A DNA stretch of 32,056 nt from Sphingomonas abaci (GTDB lineage Bacteria; Pseudomonadota; Alphaproteobacteria; Sphingomonadales; Sphingomonadaceae), in NCBI RefSeq assembly GCF_014199625.1, contig NZ_JACHNY010000017.1:1-32056 (forward strand), in the 5' to 3' direction. Numbering within the stretch: position 1 is the first letter of the stretch; each line of letters opens with the position of its first letter. A model generated the notes under the pieces. It was not told the DNA's origin and did no database searches. It worked only from the letters and a program-made list of their open reading frames with translations. Shown here piece by piece: positions 13,779 through 22,832 of this stretch. The translations under genes and the position numbers were made by a program.

Positions 13779-15755
13779 GTGTCGACCGATGTTTTCATAC
13801 TGCACTCGCAATACACGCCGGCAGGCGATCAGCCCGAAGCGATCGCGCGCCTGATCGCCGGCGTCGAAGAGGGGGCACATCACCAGACCCTCAAGGGCAT
13901 CACGGGCTCGGGCAAGACCTTCACGATGGCGAACATCATCCATCGTCTGAAGCGCCCCACCTTGATCCTTGCCCCCAACAAGACGCTGACATCGCAGCTC
14001 TATGACGAGATGCGGCGATTTTTCCCTGAAAACGCCGTGGAGTATTTCGTCTCCTATTACGACTATTTCCAACCGGAAGTGTATCTGCCGGGCCGCGATG
14101 AGTTCATTCCGAAGGATTCCTCGATCAACGAGCATCTGGAACGGTTGCGCCTGTCGACGACAAAATCGCTGATCGAGCGCCGCGATACGATCGTCGTCGC
14201 CTCGGTATCGTCGATCTACGGCATGGGCGATCCCGACAATTATCGCGCGCTCCAGGTTCCGCTGACCGAGGGCGCGCGGTTGGGACAGGAAGAGCTTTTC
14301 CGCAGCCTGGCGCGCCTGCAATATGATCGGGCCGAGCATAAGCTGAAGCGCGGCACTTATCGCGCTGATGGCGACGCTGTTGAGATTTACCCGGCGGATT
14401 CGGAATATAAGGCGCTGCGCGTCGGTTTGGCAAACGGCGTGATCGCGTCGCTCCAATGGTTCGATGCGGCGACCGGCAAGCCGATGGAAAGCGCCGATCA
14501 CTATCTTGTCTCGCCCAAGACTGTTCTGGCGGCGACCGCAGATCAGGCCCGCAAGGCCGCCACGGCGATCCTCGAAGAGTTGGAAACGCAGGTCGAACGG
14601 CTGACCAGCGAAAACCGCCTGACGGAAGCGGCGCGCCTCTATGATCGCATCACCAACGATGCCGAGATGTTGCGCGAGGTCGGATATTGCTCGGGCATGG
14701 AAAATTACGCCTGCTATCTGAGCGGTCGTGACCCTGCGCTCCCGCCCATAACCCTGCTCGACTATCTGCCCAAGGACGGGCTGCTGTTCGTCGACGAATC
14801 GCATGTGATGATCCCACAGATCTCGGCGATGTTCCGGGGCGACCAGGCCCGCAAGGATACGCTGATCGATTATGGCTTCCGCCTGCCGTCTTCGAAGGAC
14901 AGCCACCCCCTGAGCTTCCACGAGTTCGAACAGGTCAAGCCGCAGACGATCTTCGTGTCCGCCACCCCCGGCGCTTATGAGGTAAAGGCCTCGCAAGGCA
15001 GGGTGGTTGAACAGATCGTGCGGCCGACCGGCCTGCTCGATCCGAAGGTGGAAGTCCGCCCGTCCCAAGGCGCGCGTGACGATTTGCTACGCGAGATCGC
15101 GCAGCGCACGCAGCGCGATGAGCGCGTGCTGGTTACGACGCTGACCAAGGTTGCGACCGAGGAGCTGCACGCTTTCCTCGAAAGCGAAGGCATTCGCGCG
15201 CGTTACATGCACTCTGACATCAAGGTCGAGGATAGGGTCGCGATCATCGAGGGCCTGCGCGTGGGCGAGTTCGACGTGCTGATCGGGATCAGTTTGCTGC
15301 GCGAAGGGCTCGACATCCCAGAAGCGTCGCTGATTGCGATCTTCGATGCAGACCGCGCGGGCTTCCTGCGCTCGGCCCAGGCGCTGATCCAGATGATCGG
15401 CCGCGTCGCGCGCAATGTGAACGGCACCGCTGTCCTCTACGCCGATATGGTGACGCCGGCGATGCGGGCCGCGATCGATGAGACCGAGAGCCGGCGACAG
15501 CGCCAGATCGCCTTCAACGAGGAGAACGACGTCACACCGCTCTCGTCGGTTCGCGGCCTGGCGTCGGCGCAGCCCTACGGGCAAGAGCCGTCGGTCCATT
15601 CGGAAGCCTTCTGCGAGAACCTGTACGAGCTTTGCGACCGGATCACGGAGAAGGAACAGGCGCTGCTCGCGGCGGTGGATCACGGCCAAGAGGATCGGGC
15701 CGAGACGATCCGGGGCGAGCTGGACGGCCTCTACCGTCAGTTCATTTATCTGTGA
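13779..15755 (+). CDS. uvrB: UvrB paralogue, excinuclease helicase subunit
   Basis: 658-aa UvrB-family damage-verification helicase. Walker A GITGSGKT is at 40-47, DESH lies mid-protein, and SATPG, GISLLREGLDIPE and QMIGRVARN give the further helicase motifs. The beta-hairpin region SYYDYFQPEVYLP is intact, but the last aromatic of the YYDYYQP motif is Phe. The C-terminal 40 residues look like a UVR domain (EKEQALLAA then AETIRGELDGLY). Start GTG 13779 follows AGGAGG by 6 nt. Several motifs differ from housekeeping UvrB (GVTGSGKT, GINLLREGLD, QTIGRAARN), so it is probably an accessory copy. It lies 62 nt after the DUF3422 gene and 22 nt before uvrA. Confidence 0.93.
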   Translation: MSTDVFILHSQYTPAGDQPEAIARLIAGVEEGAHHQTLKGITGSGKTFTMANIIHRLKRPTLILAPNKTLTSQLYDEMRRFFPENAVEYFVSYYDYFQPEVYLPGRDEFIPKDSSINEHLERLRLSTTKSLIERRDTIVVASVSSIYGMGDPDNYRALQVPLTEGARLGQEELFRSLARLQYDRAEHKLKRGTYRADGDAVEIYPADSEYKALRVGLANGVIASLQWFDAATGKPMESADHYLVSPKTVLAATADQARKAATAILEELETQVERLTSENRLTEAARLYDRITNDAEMLREVGYCSGMENYACYLSGRDPALPPITLLDYLPKDGLLFVDESHVMIPQISAMFRGDQARKDTLIDYGFRLPSSKDSHPLSFHEFEQVKPQTIFVSATPGAYEVKASQGRVVEQIVRPTGLLDPKVEVRPSQGARDDLLREIAQRTQRDERVLVTTLTKVATEELHAFLESEGIRARYMHSDIKVEDRVAIIEGLRVGEFDVLIGISLLREGLDIPEASLIAIFDADRAGFLRSAQALIQMIGRVARNVNGTAVLYADMVTPAMRAAIDETESRRQRQIAFNEENDVTPLSSVRGLASAQPYGQEPSVHSEAFCENLYELCDRITEKEQALLAAVDHGQEDRAETIRGELDGLYRQFIYL

Positions 15756-15777
15756 CGCGCCGGGTGAAAGTGACCGA

Positions 15778-18432
15778 ATGAGCAAGGATCAGGAGCCTCA
15801 AACCACCCCCGGCAAGGAACGCGCGCCGCGATCCGGCTTCGTACAAGTGCGCGGCGCGCGGCAGAACAACCTCAAGAATGTTGATGTGGACGTTCCGCGC
15901 GATGCCTTCGTGGTGTTCACCGGCATATCGGGATCGGGCAAGTCGAGCCTCGCCTTCGGCACCCTCTATGCCGAGGCACAGCGCCGCTATCTGGAATCGG
16001 TCGCGCCCTACGCCCGCCGCCTGATCGATCAGGCCGGCGTGCCGGAGGTTGACGCCATCGACGGGTTGCCGCCCGCGGTCGCGTTGCAGCAGCAGCGCGG
16101 CTCGGCCAATGCGCGGTCTTCGGTTGGCAGCGTGACGACGCTCTCCAGCCTGGTGCGGATGCTCTATTCGCGCGTCGGAGAATATCCGCGCAATCAGCCG
16201 ATGCTCTATGCGGAGGACTTCTCCCCCAACACCGTGGCCGGGGCCTGCCCGACCTGCCACGGCATCGGGCGCGTCTATGACGCGACCGAAGAGACGATGG
16301 TGCCCGACGACAGTCTCACCATTCGCGATCGGGCGATCGCGGCATGGCCGCCGGCGTGGCACGGCCAGAACCTGCGCGATATCCTTGTGTCGCTCGGCTA
16401 TGATGTCGACACGCCATGGCGCGATCTTCCGAAGAAGGATCGTGACTGGATACTCTTCACCGACGAGACGCCGACGGTGCCGGTCTATGCGGGTCTGACG
16501 CCCGAACAGACGCGCGTTGCCCTCAAGCGTCGTATGGAGCCGAGCTATCAGGGCACCTTCACCGGCGCCCGTCGCTACGTGCTGGAGACCTTCGCCAACA
16601 CCAAAAGCGCGCTGATGAAGAAGCGTGTCTCGCAATATATCATCGGCCGCGATTGCCCGACCTGCGACGGCAAGCGCCTGAAGCGCGAGGCCCTGTCGGT
16701 GAAGTTTGCCGGCCTGGACATCGCCGAGTTTGGCGACCTGACGGTGCTGAAGCTCCGGGACTTGCTCACGCCCGTCGCCCATGGCGAGTATGGTAGCGCC
16801 TCGACGACCCTGAAGGGCCATGTTCTCGGCAAGGCGGCCCGCGATGCGGCGGTTGAACGTAGGGTCGCGGCGGGAGGCTCGGCACACAAGGCAGCGCCTG
16901 ACGTGCGCCGCACGCCCAATCTTTCCGATGAGAAGCGGGTCGCCGCGCAGCGTCTCGCATCCGAGCTGCTCGAACGGCTAGGCCCGCTGATCGACCTTGG
17001 CCTTGGCTACATCTCGCTCGACCGCAGCACGCCGACGCTTTCCTCCGGCGAGCTGCAACGCCTGCGCCTTGCCACTCAATTGTCGTCACAGCTTTTCGGC
17101 GTGGTCTATGTGCTGGACGAGCCATCGGCGGGGCTGCACCCGGCAGACGGCGAAGCGTTGCTGACCATCCTTGAGCGGCTGAAGGCGGCGGGCAACTCGC
17201 TGTTCGTTGTCGAGCATGATCTTGACGTGATCCGCCATGCCGAATGGCTGGTCGATGTGGGGCCAGGTGCCGGCGAAAAGGGCGGCGAAGTGCTCTACAG
17301 CGGCCCGATCGCAGGGCTTGCCGGCGTCGAGGCGTCGATCACCCGTCGCTATCTGTTCGCAGAACCTGACGCCCATGACCGGACCCCGCGCGAAGCAAAA
17401 GCATGGCTCCGTCTTGAAGGTGTGACCCGCAACAATCTTCACGGGCTCGACGTCGCGCTACCGATTGGCTGCTTCACCGCCGTCACCGGGGTTTCAGGAT
17501 CGGGCAAGTCCAGTCTTGTCAGCCAGGCACTTCCGGAGCTTGTGACGGAACAACTCGGCGGCACGCCGGCTGCCGAGGAGGAGGATACCGATCCGCTGCT
17601 CGATGTTGCGCGGGAAGAGACCGAAGGCCGCATCGTTGCGGGCATGGAGCATGTGCGCAGGCTGGTGCGGGTCGATCAGAAGCCGATCGGCCGCACTCCA
17701 CGCTCGAACCTCTCCACCTACAGCGGCCTGTTCGATCATGTGCGCAAGATCTTCGCGAACACCCCACTGGCGCGCCGGCGCCACTACAGCCCGGGCAGGT
17801 TCTCCTTCAACGTCGCACAGGGCCGCTGCCCGGTGTGCGAGGGTGAGGGCTTCGTCATGGTGGAGCTGTTGTTCCTGCCCAGCGTCTATGCGCCCTGCTC
17901 GACCTGCCATGGCAGCCGCTACAATCCGCAGACGCTCGAAGTCGAATGGAACGGCCGCAACATCGCCCAGGTGCTTGAGCTGACGGTGGACGAGGCGTGC
18001 GACTTCTTCGCGAGCGAACCGTCCGTCATGCGCTCGCTCGATGTGCTGCGGGAGATTGGCCTCGGCTATCTGAGGCTTGGACAGCCGGCGACGGAACTGT
18101 CGGGCGGCGAGGCCCAGCGCATCAAGCTCGCGACCGAGCTGCAACGCGCCCAGCGTGGCAACACCATCTACATCCTCGACGAGCCGACTTCGGGGCTTCA
18201 CCCTTCCGACGCTGATCGGCTGATGCGGCACCTGCAGGGCCTTGTCGATGTCGGCAATACGGTCGTCGTCGTCGAGCATGACATGCGAGCTATTTCACAG
18301 GTGGATTGGGTGATCGATCTGGGGCCTGGCGCTGGCGAAGATGGTGGCCGGATCATCGCGAGCGGCGTCCCTCACGATGTTGCCGAAGCGCAAGGCAGCC
18401 TGACCGCGCCTTATCTAAAGGCGGCGCTTTAG
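15778..18432 (+). CDS. UvrA2-like excinuclease ABC subunit A
   Basis: 884-aa tandem ABC-ATPase of the UvrA superfamily, which locates DNA damage. The first Walker A GISGSGKSS is at 49-57 and the second GVSGSGKSS lies past residue 560. ABC signatures LSSGELQRLRL and LSGGEAQRIKL and several CxxC zinc modules (CPTCHG, CPTCDG, CPVCEG, CSTCHG) are present. After MLYSRVGEYPRNQP the sequence goes straight to the AEDFSPN/CPTCHG module; the segment where canonical UvrA has its UvrB-binding domain seems missing. That, and a length some 60 residues short, mark it as UvrA2-like. I chose ATG 15778 on family start and a weak GTGAAAG RBS. Confidence 0.92.
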   Translation: MSKDQEPQTTPGKERAPRSGFVQVRGARQNNLKNVDVDVPRDAFVVFTGISGSGKSSLAFGTLYAEAQRRYLESVAPYARRLIDQAGVPEVDAIDGLPPAVALQQQRGSANARSSVGSVTTLSSLVRMLYSRVGEYPRNQPMLYAEDFSPNTVAGACPTCHGIGRVYDATEETMVPDDSLTIRDRAIAAWPPAWHGQNLRDILVSLGYDVDTPWRDLPKKDRDWILFTDETPTVPVYAGLTPEQTRVALKRRMEPSYQGTFTGARRYVLETFANTKSALMKKRVSQYIIGRDCPTCDGKRLKREALSVKFAGLDIAEFGDLTVLKLRDLLTPVAHGEYGSASTTLKGHVLGKAARDAAVERRVAAGGSAHKAAPDVRRTPNLSDEKRVAAQRLASELLERLGPLIDLGLGYISLDRSTPTLSSGELQRLRLATQLSSQLFGVVYVLDEPSAGLHPADGEALLTILERLKAAGNSLFVVEHDLDVIRHAEWLVDVGPGAGEKGGEVLYSGPIAGLAGVEASITRRYLFAEPDAHDRTPREAKAWLRLEGVTRNNLHGLDVALPIGCFTAVTGVSGSGKSSLVSQALPELVTEQLGGTPAAEEEDTDPLLDVAREETEGRIVAGMEHVRRLVRVDQKPIGRTPRSNLSTYSGLFDHVRKIFANTPLARRRHYSPGRFSFNVAQGRCPVCEGEGFVMVELLFLPSVYAPCSTCHGSRYNPQTLEVEWNGRNIAQVLELTVDEACDFFASEPSVMRSLDVLREIGLGYLRLGQPATELSGGEAQRIKLATELQRAQRGNTIYILDEPTSGLHPSDADRLMRHLQGLVDVGNTVVVVEHDMRAISQVDWVIDLGPGAGEDGGRIIASGVPHDVAEAQGSLTAPYLKAAL

Positions 18433-18467
18433 CCGCTTGGACGCCGGCGACAGGGGGGAGTGGGACT

Positions 18468-18539
18468 ATGGTGAGTCTTGTCGATTGGGGTGTGGCGATC
18501 CCGATGATCGAGCACCGGCCATGTCTTGCTGGGATGTGA
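18468..18539 (+). pseudogene. 23-codon remnant of the PRC-barrel gene 5' end
   Basis: Short ORF beginning MVSLVDWGVAIPMI. Both the leader (GGAGTGGGACTATGGTGAGT) and the first 14 codons closely resemble the start of the PRC-barrel gene at 20529 (GGGGTGGGACAATGATAAGT; MISLVGWIATIATMI). Similarity fades after the CGATGATCG shared by both. It looks like a duplicated and truncated copy between uvrA and the DyP gene. It could also still be translated as a leader peptide. Confidence 0.55.
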
Positions 18540-18576
18540 TAGCGATGGTCCTGCCCGACCATTCAGGGAGTTGAAC

Positions 18577-19662
18577 GTGCCTTCTACCGTCTCTCAAGAT
18601 GTTACCGCTCGTTCCCAGGCCGTCGATGCCCGGCTTACCCGCGCTGCGATCTTTCTGGTCGTCTCGATGGGCGCCGGGGAGAAGCCGGAAGCGGGGGTGC
18701 GGGGTCTTTGCGCCATCCTGTCGTCGCTGGTTCGTGGCGTGGGCTTCCGGGCGGCAGACGGCGGACTTTCCTGCATCATGGGGATCGGCTCCGATGCTTG
18801 GGACCGGCTATTCGGAGCGCCGCGGCCGAAGGAACTGCATCCGTTCCGGGAAATCCGCGGCGTCCATCATGCGCCTTCGACGCCCGGCGACCTGCTGTTT
18901 CACATTCGCGCCGCGCGTCAGGATTTGTGTTTCGAGATGGCGGCGCAGATCGTGAAGCGTCTCGCCGGCTTCGCCTCGGTGACGGACGAGGTGCATGGCT
19001 TCCGCTACTTCGACGATCGCGACCTGCTGGGATTTGTCGACGGGACGGAAAACCCCGTCGAGCAGGGAGCCAGAGATGCCACGGTGATCGGGGCGGCGGA
19101 CGATCCGGTCTTCGCTGGCGGCAGCTATGTGATCGTCCAGAAATACCTCCACGACCTCGACAAGTGGAACGCGATTCCCGTGGAGCAGCAGGAGAAGATC
19201 GTAGGGCGCGAGAAGCTGTCGGACATCGAGCTGGACGAGGCGGCCAAGCCGAGCTTCGCGCATAACGTGCTCACCAACATCGAGGAGGACGGCGAGCAAC
19301 TCCAGATCCTGCGCGATAACATGCCGTTCGGCGATGTTGGTAAGGGCGAGTTCGGCACCTATTTCATCGGTTACGCCCGCTCGCCGACCCGCATCGAGCG
19401 GATGCTCGACAATATGTTCATCGGTTTGCCACCCGGCAATTACGATCGCTTGCTCGATGTTAGCCGGGCCGTGACCGGCTCGCTTTATTTCGTGCCGTCG
19501 GCTGATTTTCTGGACGAGGTAACGCCGGAGCCAGCCACGGCCGATGGCGATGAGGCGGTAGCCGAGGCGCCCGCATCCACGGCGCCGGCACCGGAGCCCT
19601 CGTCAGCATCGGATGGATCGCTGCGCATTGGATCACTCAAAGATGAGGCAGGACATGAATAA
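18577..19662 (+). CDS. DyP-type peroxidase with encapsulin cargo peptide
   Basis: 361-aa haem peroxidase of the bacterial DyP family. The GFVDGTENP motif supplies the catalytic Asp; PSFAHNVL holds the proximal His and ILRDNMPFG the distal Arg. After residue 315 a low-complexity Ala/Pro/Glu linker leads to the tail DGSLRIGSLKDE in the last 16 residues, matching the known encapsulin-loading consensus. The peroxidase should therefore be packed in the shell made by the next gene. I chose GTG 18577 over the ATG at 18526 because AGGGAG lies just upstream and the family start is nearby. Its stop overlaps the encapsulin start by 8 nt. Confidence 0.92.
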   Translation: MPSTVSQDVTARSQAVDARLTRAAIFLVVSMGAGEKPEAGVRGLCAILSSLVRGVGFRAADGGLSCIMGIGSDAWDRLFGAPRPKELHPFREIRGVHHAPSTPGDLLFHIRAARQDLCFEMAAQIVKRLAGFASVTDEVHGFRYFDDRDLLGFVDGTENPVEQGARDATVIGAADDPVFAGGSYVIVQKYLHDLDKWNAIPVEQQEKIVGREKLSDIELDEAAKPSFAHNVLTNIEEDGEQLQILRDNMPFGDVGKGEFGTYFIGYARSPTRIERMLDNMFIGLPPGNYDRLLDVSRAVTGSLYFVPSADFLDEVTPEPATADGDEAVAEAPASTAPAPEPSSASDGSLRIGSLKDEAGHE

Positions 19663-20476
19663 CCTCCATCGCGAACTCGCCCCCATCTCCGACGCCGCTT
19701 GGGCGCAAATCGACCAAGAAGCGACCCGAACTCTCAAGCGCTATCTGGCCGCGCGCCGCGTCGTGGACGTGCCGGAACCGAAGGGGGCCACGCTCGCGGC
19801 CGTGGGAACGGGCCACACCAAGCCGATCGATGCGCCCAGCGATGGCGTCCAAGCCGTGCGGCGTGCGGTCAACGCCGTGGTCGAACTGCGCGTGCCCTTC
19901 ACGCTGACCCGCGCGGCGATCGACGATGTGGAGCGCGGCTCCGAGGATTCGGACTGGCAACCGCTCAAGGAAGCCGCCCGCACGATCGCCTTTGCCGAAA
20001 ATCGCGCGATCTTTGATGGCTATGCCGCTGCCGATATCGGCGGCATCCGTCCCGGCGCGAGCAACGAGCCGGTGCCGCTGCCCACGGCCGTCGCCGGATA
20101 TCCCGCCATCGTCGCCCAAGCCGTCGATCGGTTGCGCCTTGCCGGGGTCGAGGGGCCTTATCGACTGGTGCTGGGCGATGATCCGTTCACCGCGATCAGC
20201 GGCGGCAGCGAGGAGGGCTATCCGGTGCTCCAGCACATCAATCGTCTGGTGGACGGCGATATCATCTGGGCGCCGGGCATCATGGGCGGCGTCGTCCTGA
20301 CAACGCGGGGCGGCGATTTCGAACTCGATCTCGGACAGGATTTGTCGATCGGCTATCTCAGCCACACCGCCGAGGCGGTCGAGCTGTACCTGCAAGAGAG
20401 CTTCACCTTCCGGCTGTTGACGAGCGAGGCGGCTGTTTCGCTCCCGACAACGGAAGCGTCGGCGCAGCCGGCGTGA
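19655..20476 (+). CDS. Family 1 encapsulin nanocompartment shell protein
   Basis: 273-aa HK97-fold shell protein. The N-terminus MNNLHRELAPISDAAWAQID is the signature of family 1 encapsulins, followed by ATRTLKRYLAARRVVDV, the IGGIRPGAS loop, and the C-terminal LSIGYLSHTAEAVELYLQE and SFTFRLLT. It would self-assemble into a protein cage and enclose the upstream DyP peroxidase through its tail. The ATG lies inside the end of the DyP gene, so the two are translationally coupled. A longer reading from 19613 adds residues not seen in the family. Such compartments are linked to oxidative stress, consistent with the setting. Confidence 0.95.
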   Translation: MNNLHRELAPISDAAWAQIDQEATRTLKRYLAARRVVDVPEPKGATLAAVGTGHTKPIDAPSDGVQAVRRAVNAVVELRVPFTLTRAAIDDVERGSEDSDWQPLKEAARTIAFAENRAIFDGYAAADIGGIRPGASNEPVPLPTAVAGYPAIVAQAVDRLRLAGVEGPYRLVLGDDPFTAISGGSEEGYPVLQHINRLVDGDIIWAPGIMGGVVLTTRGGDFELDLGQDLSIGYLSHTAEAVELYLQESFTFRLLTSEAAVSLPTTEASAQPA

Positions 20477-20528
20477 AGGCGTTGCCGGTTGCGCCGCCCG
20501 CACGCGGGCCGCAGCGAGGGGTGGGACA

Positions 20529-21110
20529 ATGATAAGTCTCGTCGGTTGGATCGCCACGATCGCGACGATGATCGCGGCGATGATGACGGCTTCCAACCTG
20601 GGCGCGCGCGTGACGGGCTGGGGCTTCGTGGTGTTCAGCATCAGCTCGGTTTGCTGGACCACATTGGGCTACGCCACAGGACAGACAGCCTTGGTTGCCA
20701 CCAATGGATTCCTGATGCTGACGAACCTAGTTGGTATCTGGCGATGGTTGGGGCAGCAGACCAAATATGAGGATGGCGGCCGATCGGCCGAAACAGCCAG
20801 CCAAAGATCCGATACGCCGAACCTGTTCACCGCGACCGGCCTGATCGGCATGGCGGTTGATGACAAGAGCGGGATGAATCTGGGCCGGGTTGTCGAGGCC
20901 CTTATCGAATGTTCGACCGGCAGGATAAACTATGTGGTGATCTCGGACGAGCGATATGCCGGTCTTGAAGAGACATTGCGAGCGGTGCCGCTCGAATCCC
21001 TCAGGATCGGCTACACGCGCATGACGCTGTTGCTGGACGGCCCGAGCTTCCTGTCACAGCCCGGCCTCAAAAGTCGTGACTGGCCCGCCTTCGCTCCGAT
21101 CAATCCCTAG
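20529..21110 (+). CDS. Membrane-anchored PRC-barrel protein
   Basis: 193-aa protein with two parts. Residues 1-75 hold about three hydrophobic helices (VGWIATIATMIAAMM; WGFVVFSISSVCWTTLG; NGFLMLTNLVGIWRWL). After a Ser/Thr-rich linker, a PRC-barrel begins near residue 97 (LIGMAVDDKSGMNLGRVVEA) and continues through GRINYVVISDERY to the C-terminus. PRC-barrels bind small molecules or proteins, but no function is known here. It starts 52 nt after the encapsulin gene with GAGGGG ahead of the ATG, so it may be part of the same operon. The truncated look-alike before the DyP gene hints that it travels with this module. Confidence 0.82.
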   Translation: MISLVGWIATIATMIAAMMTASNLGARVTGWGFVVFSISSVCWTTLGYATGQTALVATNGFLMLTNLVGIWRWLGQQTKYEDGGRSAETASQRSDTPNLFTATGLIGMAVDDKSGMNLGRVVEALIECSTGRINYVVISDERYAGLEETLRAVPLESLRIGYTRMTLLLDGPSFLSQPGLKSRDWPAFAPINP

Positions 21111-21869
21111 CAAGCGATCGCTCACACCAATTGGAGCGCGCGATCATGATCTTGACCGGGGCCAAGAAAGCGCAGGATCAGGATACGGTGGGCTTCTGGC
21201 CGGTAGATGTAGGCGCTTGCAATCGTAGCGGCGTCTGCTCGCAAACAGCCGGTTTTTCTGCTCACGCTCTCTGCCACTGGCAGGTGGCATCCTGCTCGAA
21301 TTATCTGCCAATGTGCTCGCCATCATCCGGCGCTGCTTGCAAACGGGGCGTCGTGCTCACGCTTCCTGCCAATGGGTTCTCCAAACCCGTCGCCGGCAGC
21401 CGCTTTTGCGAAGAAGGTTTTCAGAACAGTTTTGACAAGCAGCAGGCCGCAGAAATGCGTTGCGGTCATGGCCCGCCGGCAAGGTCGTCAGAAAGGAAGG
21501 TTTTCGCGAACAGAGGACGGCGCATAGAATGGGCACAGATATACGTTTATGACCGAACCCGTCGAACTGCGCTGGCCGCGATCGTCCCGTTTGGGATCAA
21601 TGGTCGGGATAGGATTCTCTTCATGCCCCAGCCGGTATAAAGGAACCGCCCCGATCGTAGCGGCTGCGTCGTTATCCCGCCTACCCAACCCGTGGGCTCG
21701 ACCTTCGGCCCAGCCGGGCCCGCCTCAACGTGGCCCGTCGACTGCGATGACCGCGGCGTCGTCTAGCTGGAACCGGCCAAAGTCGTCGTCGCCCCATAAC
21801 GAACGCTCCAGCCGGCCGACAAGCCGGATCGGCTTCCCGGTCGGCATTGACCCATAAGGCAGCGAGTAT
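21111..21869. other. Gene-poor intergenic region
   Basis: 759 nt with no ORF showing family resemblance or a convincing RBS. Several overlapping ORFs of 60-169 codons exist on both strands with protein-unlike composition. It contains an imperfect direct repeat (21231-21280 against 21330-21375). On the minus strand around 21730-21855 one frame reads like protein (LVGRLERSLWGDDDFG) but stops, so a decayed gene is possible. Confidence 0.5.
21231..21375. repeat. Imperfect direct repeat
   Basis: Two copies of a roughly 46-50 bp unit, 21231-21280 and 21330-21375. Shared blocks include GCG-CTGCT-GCAAAC, then TGCTCACGCT and CTGCCA-TGG, with small indels. A weaker partial copy (CTGCTCGAATTATCTGCCAAT) lies between. 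Confidence 0.4.
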
Positions 21870-22349
21870 TCATGGTTTTGCGTCGAGGGAGCCGATCATA
21901 GGCAGGAATACGGCACAACCCGTTTCCTTGCAGGAAAGATCAAGCACCAGGTTCTTCCCCGATCCGTCGTTCCGCCCAGCAAACGTCCACAGAAGGCTGC
22001 GGCGCTCGGGATAGTTCGGGTCGGCGACACGGTAGGAAGCTACGCCTGCGGGGCGGCCGTCGAGCGTGAGCTGATCCGCTTTGTAGTTGGTCCCGGAGCT
22101 CGCGATCGGCAGCGCCGATCCTCGGCCTGTCACTGTGAACATGCCTTCGTAGCCCGGCCCGCGCAGCAGGAACACCGGATCGTCTACCGGGTCCTTTCCC
22201 GCCTTCAGAGTCGCATCTGATGGAATGGCGACCGTGCAGCACGAAGGGATCCCGACCGACTTCCAGCCGGCCGGGACCTCGGGTTGCGGTGCGTTCGGCG
22301 AGCAGGACACTAGCAGCAATCCCGCTACCGACCACACCGCGACCCTCAT
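21870..22349 (-). CDS. Predicted lipoprotein, unknown function
   Basis: 159-aa protein with a lipoprotein signal peptide: MRVAVWSVAGLLLVSC, lipobox LLVS-C with Cys16 as the acylated residue. The mature part has two Cys-rich spots (SCCTVAIP and SCKETGCAVFLP), which could form disulphides in the periplasm. No family is recognised. It lies alone, with GGAG about 9 nt before the ATG. It would be anchored in the outer or inner membrane. Confidence 0.72.
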   Translation of the reverse strand: MRVAVWSVAGLLLVSCSPNAPQPEVPAGWKSVGIPSCCTVAIPSDATLKAGKDPVDDPVFLLRGPGYEGMFTVTGRGSALPIASSGTNYKADQLTLDGRPAGVASYRVADPNYPERRSLLWTFAGRNDGSGKNLVLDLSCKETGCAVFLPMIGSLDAKP

Positions 22350-22832
22350 ATCACCGCACTCCGTAGGCGTTGCGAAGCGCTGTCGTCTCCGTCGAGCACG
22401 GGGTGCGACGCACCACGCCCGCCGGCTGACTATAGTGCATGACGCACGCCGTGTTGTTGGCTTCTGAAGCGCGTCAGCCCTGAGCGCTACGGCTCCCTAT
22501 TGGGGCGATCGAGCTTCGCCCAAATTGCGGGTGCCCGCAGCTTGGAGAAGGATCTTGCGACCAAGCACCTAGTCGCCCTCTACACCGCTTGTGGCGGTAG
22601 AGAGCGCTTTTCCGATCAGCACGTCCGTGAGCGGACGGAACTGACCATACCCGATGTTCAATGGTTTGCCGCTAACGACAATCGACCCCAGGGAGCTGTG
22701 CATCCCTCAAATCCACGGTTCACTACCCGCTCTGCTGAGGCCTTGGCGGGCGATTTTACATTGGAGGATCTGGGCTTCATCTTCGTTCCTTCGTCACTAC
22801 GACGAAGCCCAGATCCTCCTTAAATCACAACC
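22350..22832. other. Intergenic region with strong hairpin
   Basis: 483 nt; no credible gene. One ORF (22500-22823) lacks an RBS, starts at TTG and runs through the hairpin. A smaller imperfect hairpin (CTCTAC...GTAGAG) lies near 22574-22602. The main feature is the long inverted repeat at 22763-22819. Confidence 0.5.
22763..22819 (-). terminator. Long hairpin downstream of the ABM/microprotein operon
   Basis: 19-bp arms, GGAGGATCTGGGCTTCATC (22763-22781) and GACGAAGCCCAGATCCTCC (22801-22819), pairing at 18 of 19 positions around a 19-nt loop. It begins 14 nt past the microprotein stop, so it probably ends or protects the minus-strand transcript. It could instead be a remnant of a mobile-element end. 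Confidence 0.55.

Noticed and set aside
13722..15068. 448-codon minus-strand ORF antisense to uvrB
   Set aside because: Shadow frame of uvrB with no recognisable motifs.
21131..21640. 169-codon plus-strand ORF
   Set aside because: Cys-rich, repeat-driven composition, no good RBS and no family resemblance.
22500..22823. 107-codon plus-strand ORF
   Set aside because: TTG start without RBS, and the frame runs through a terminator-like hairpin.
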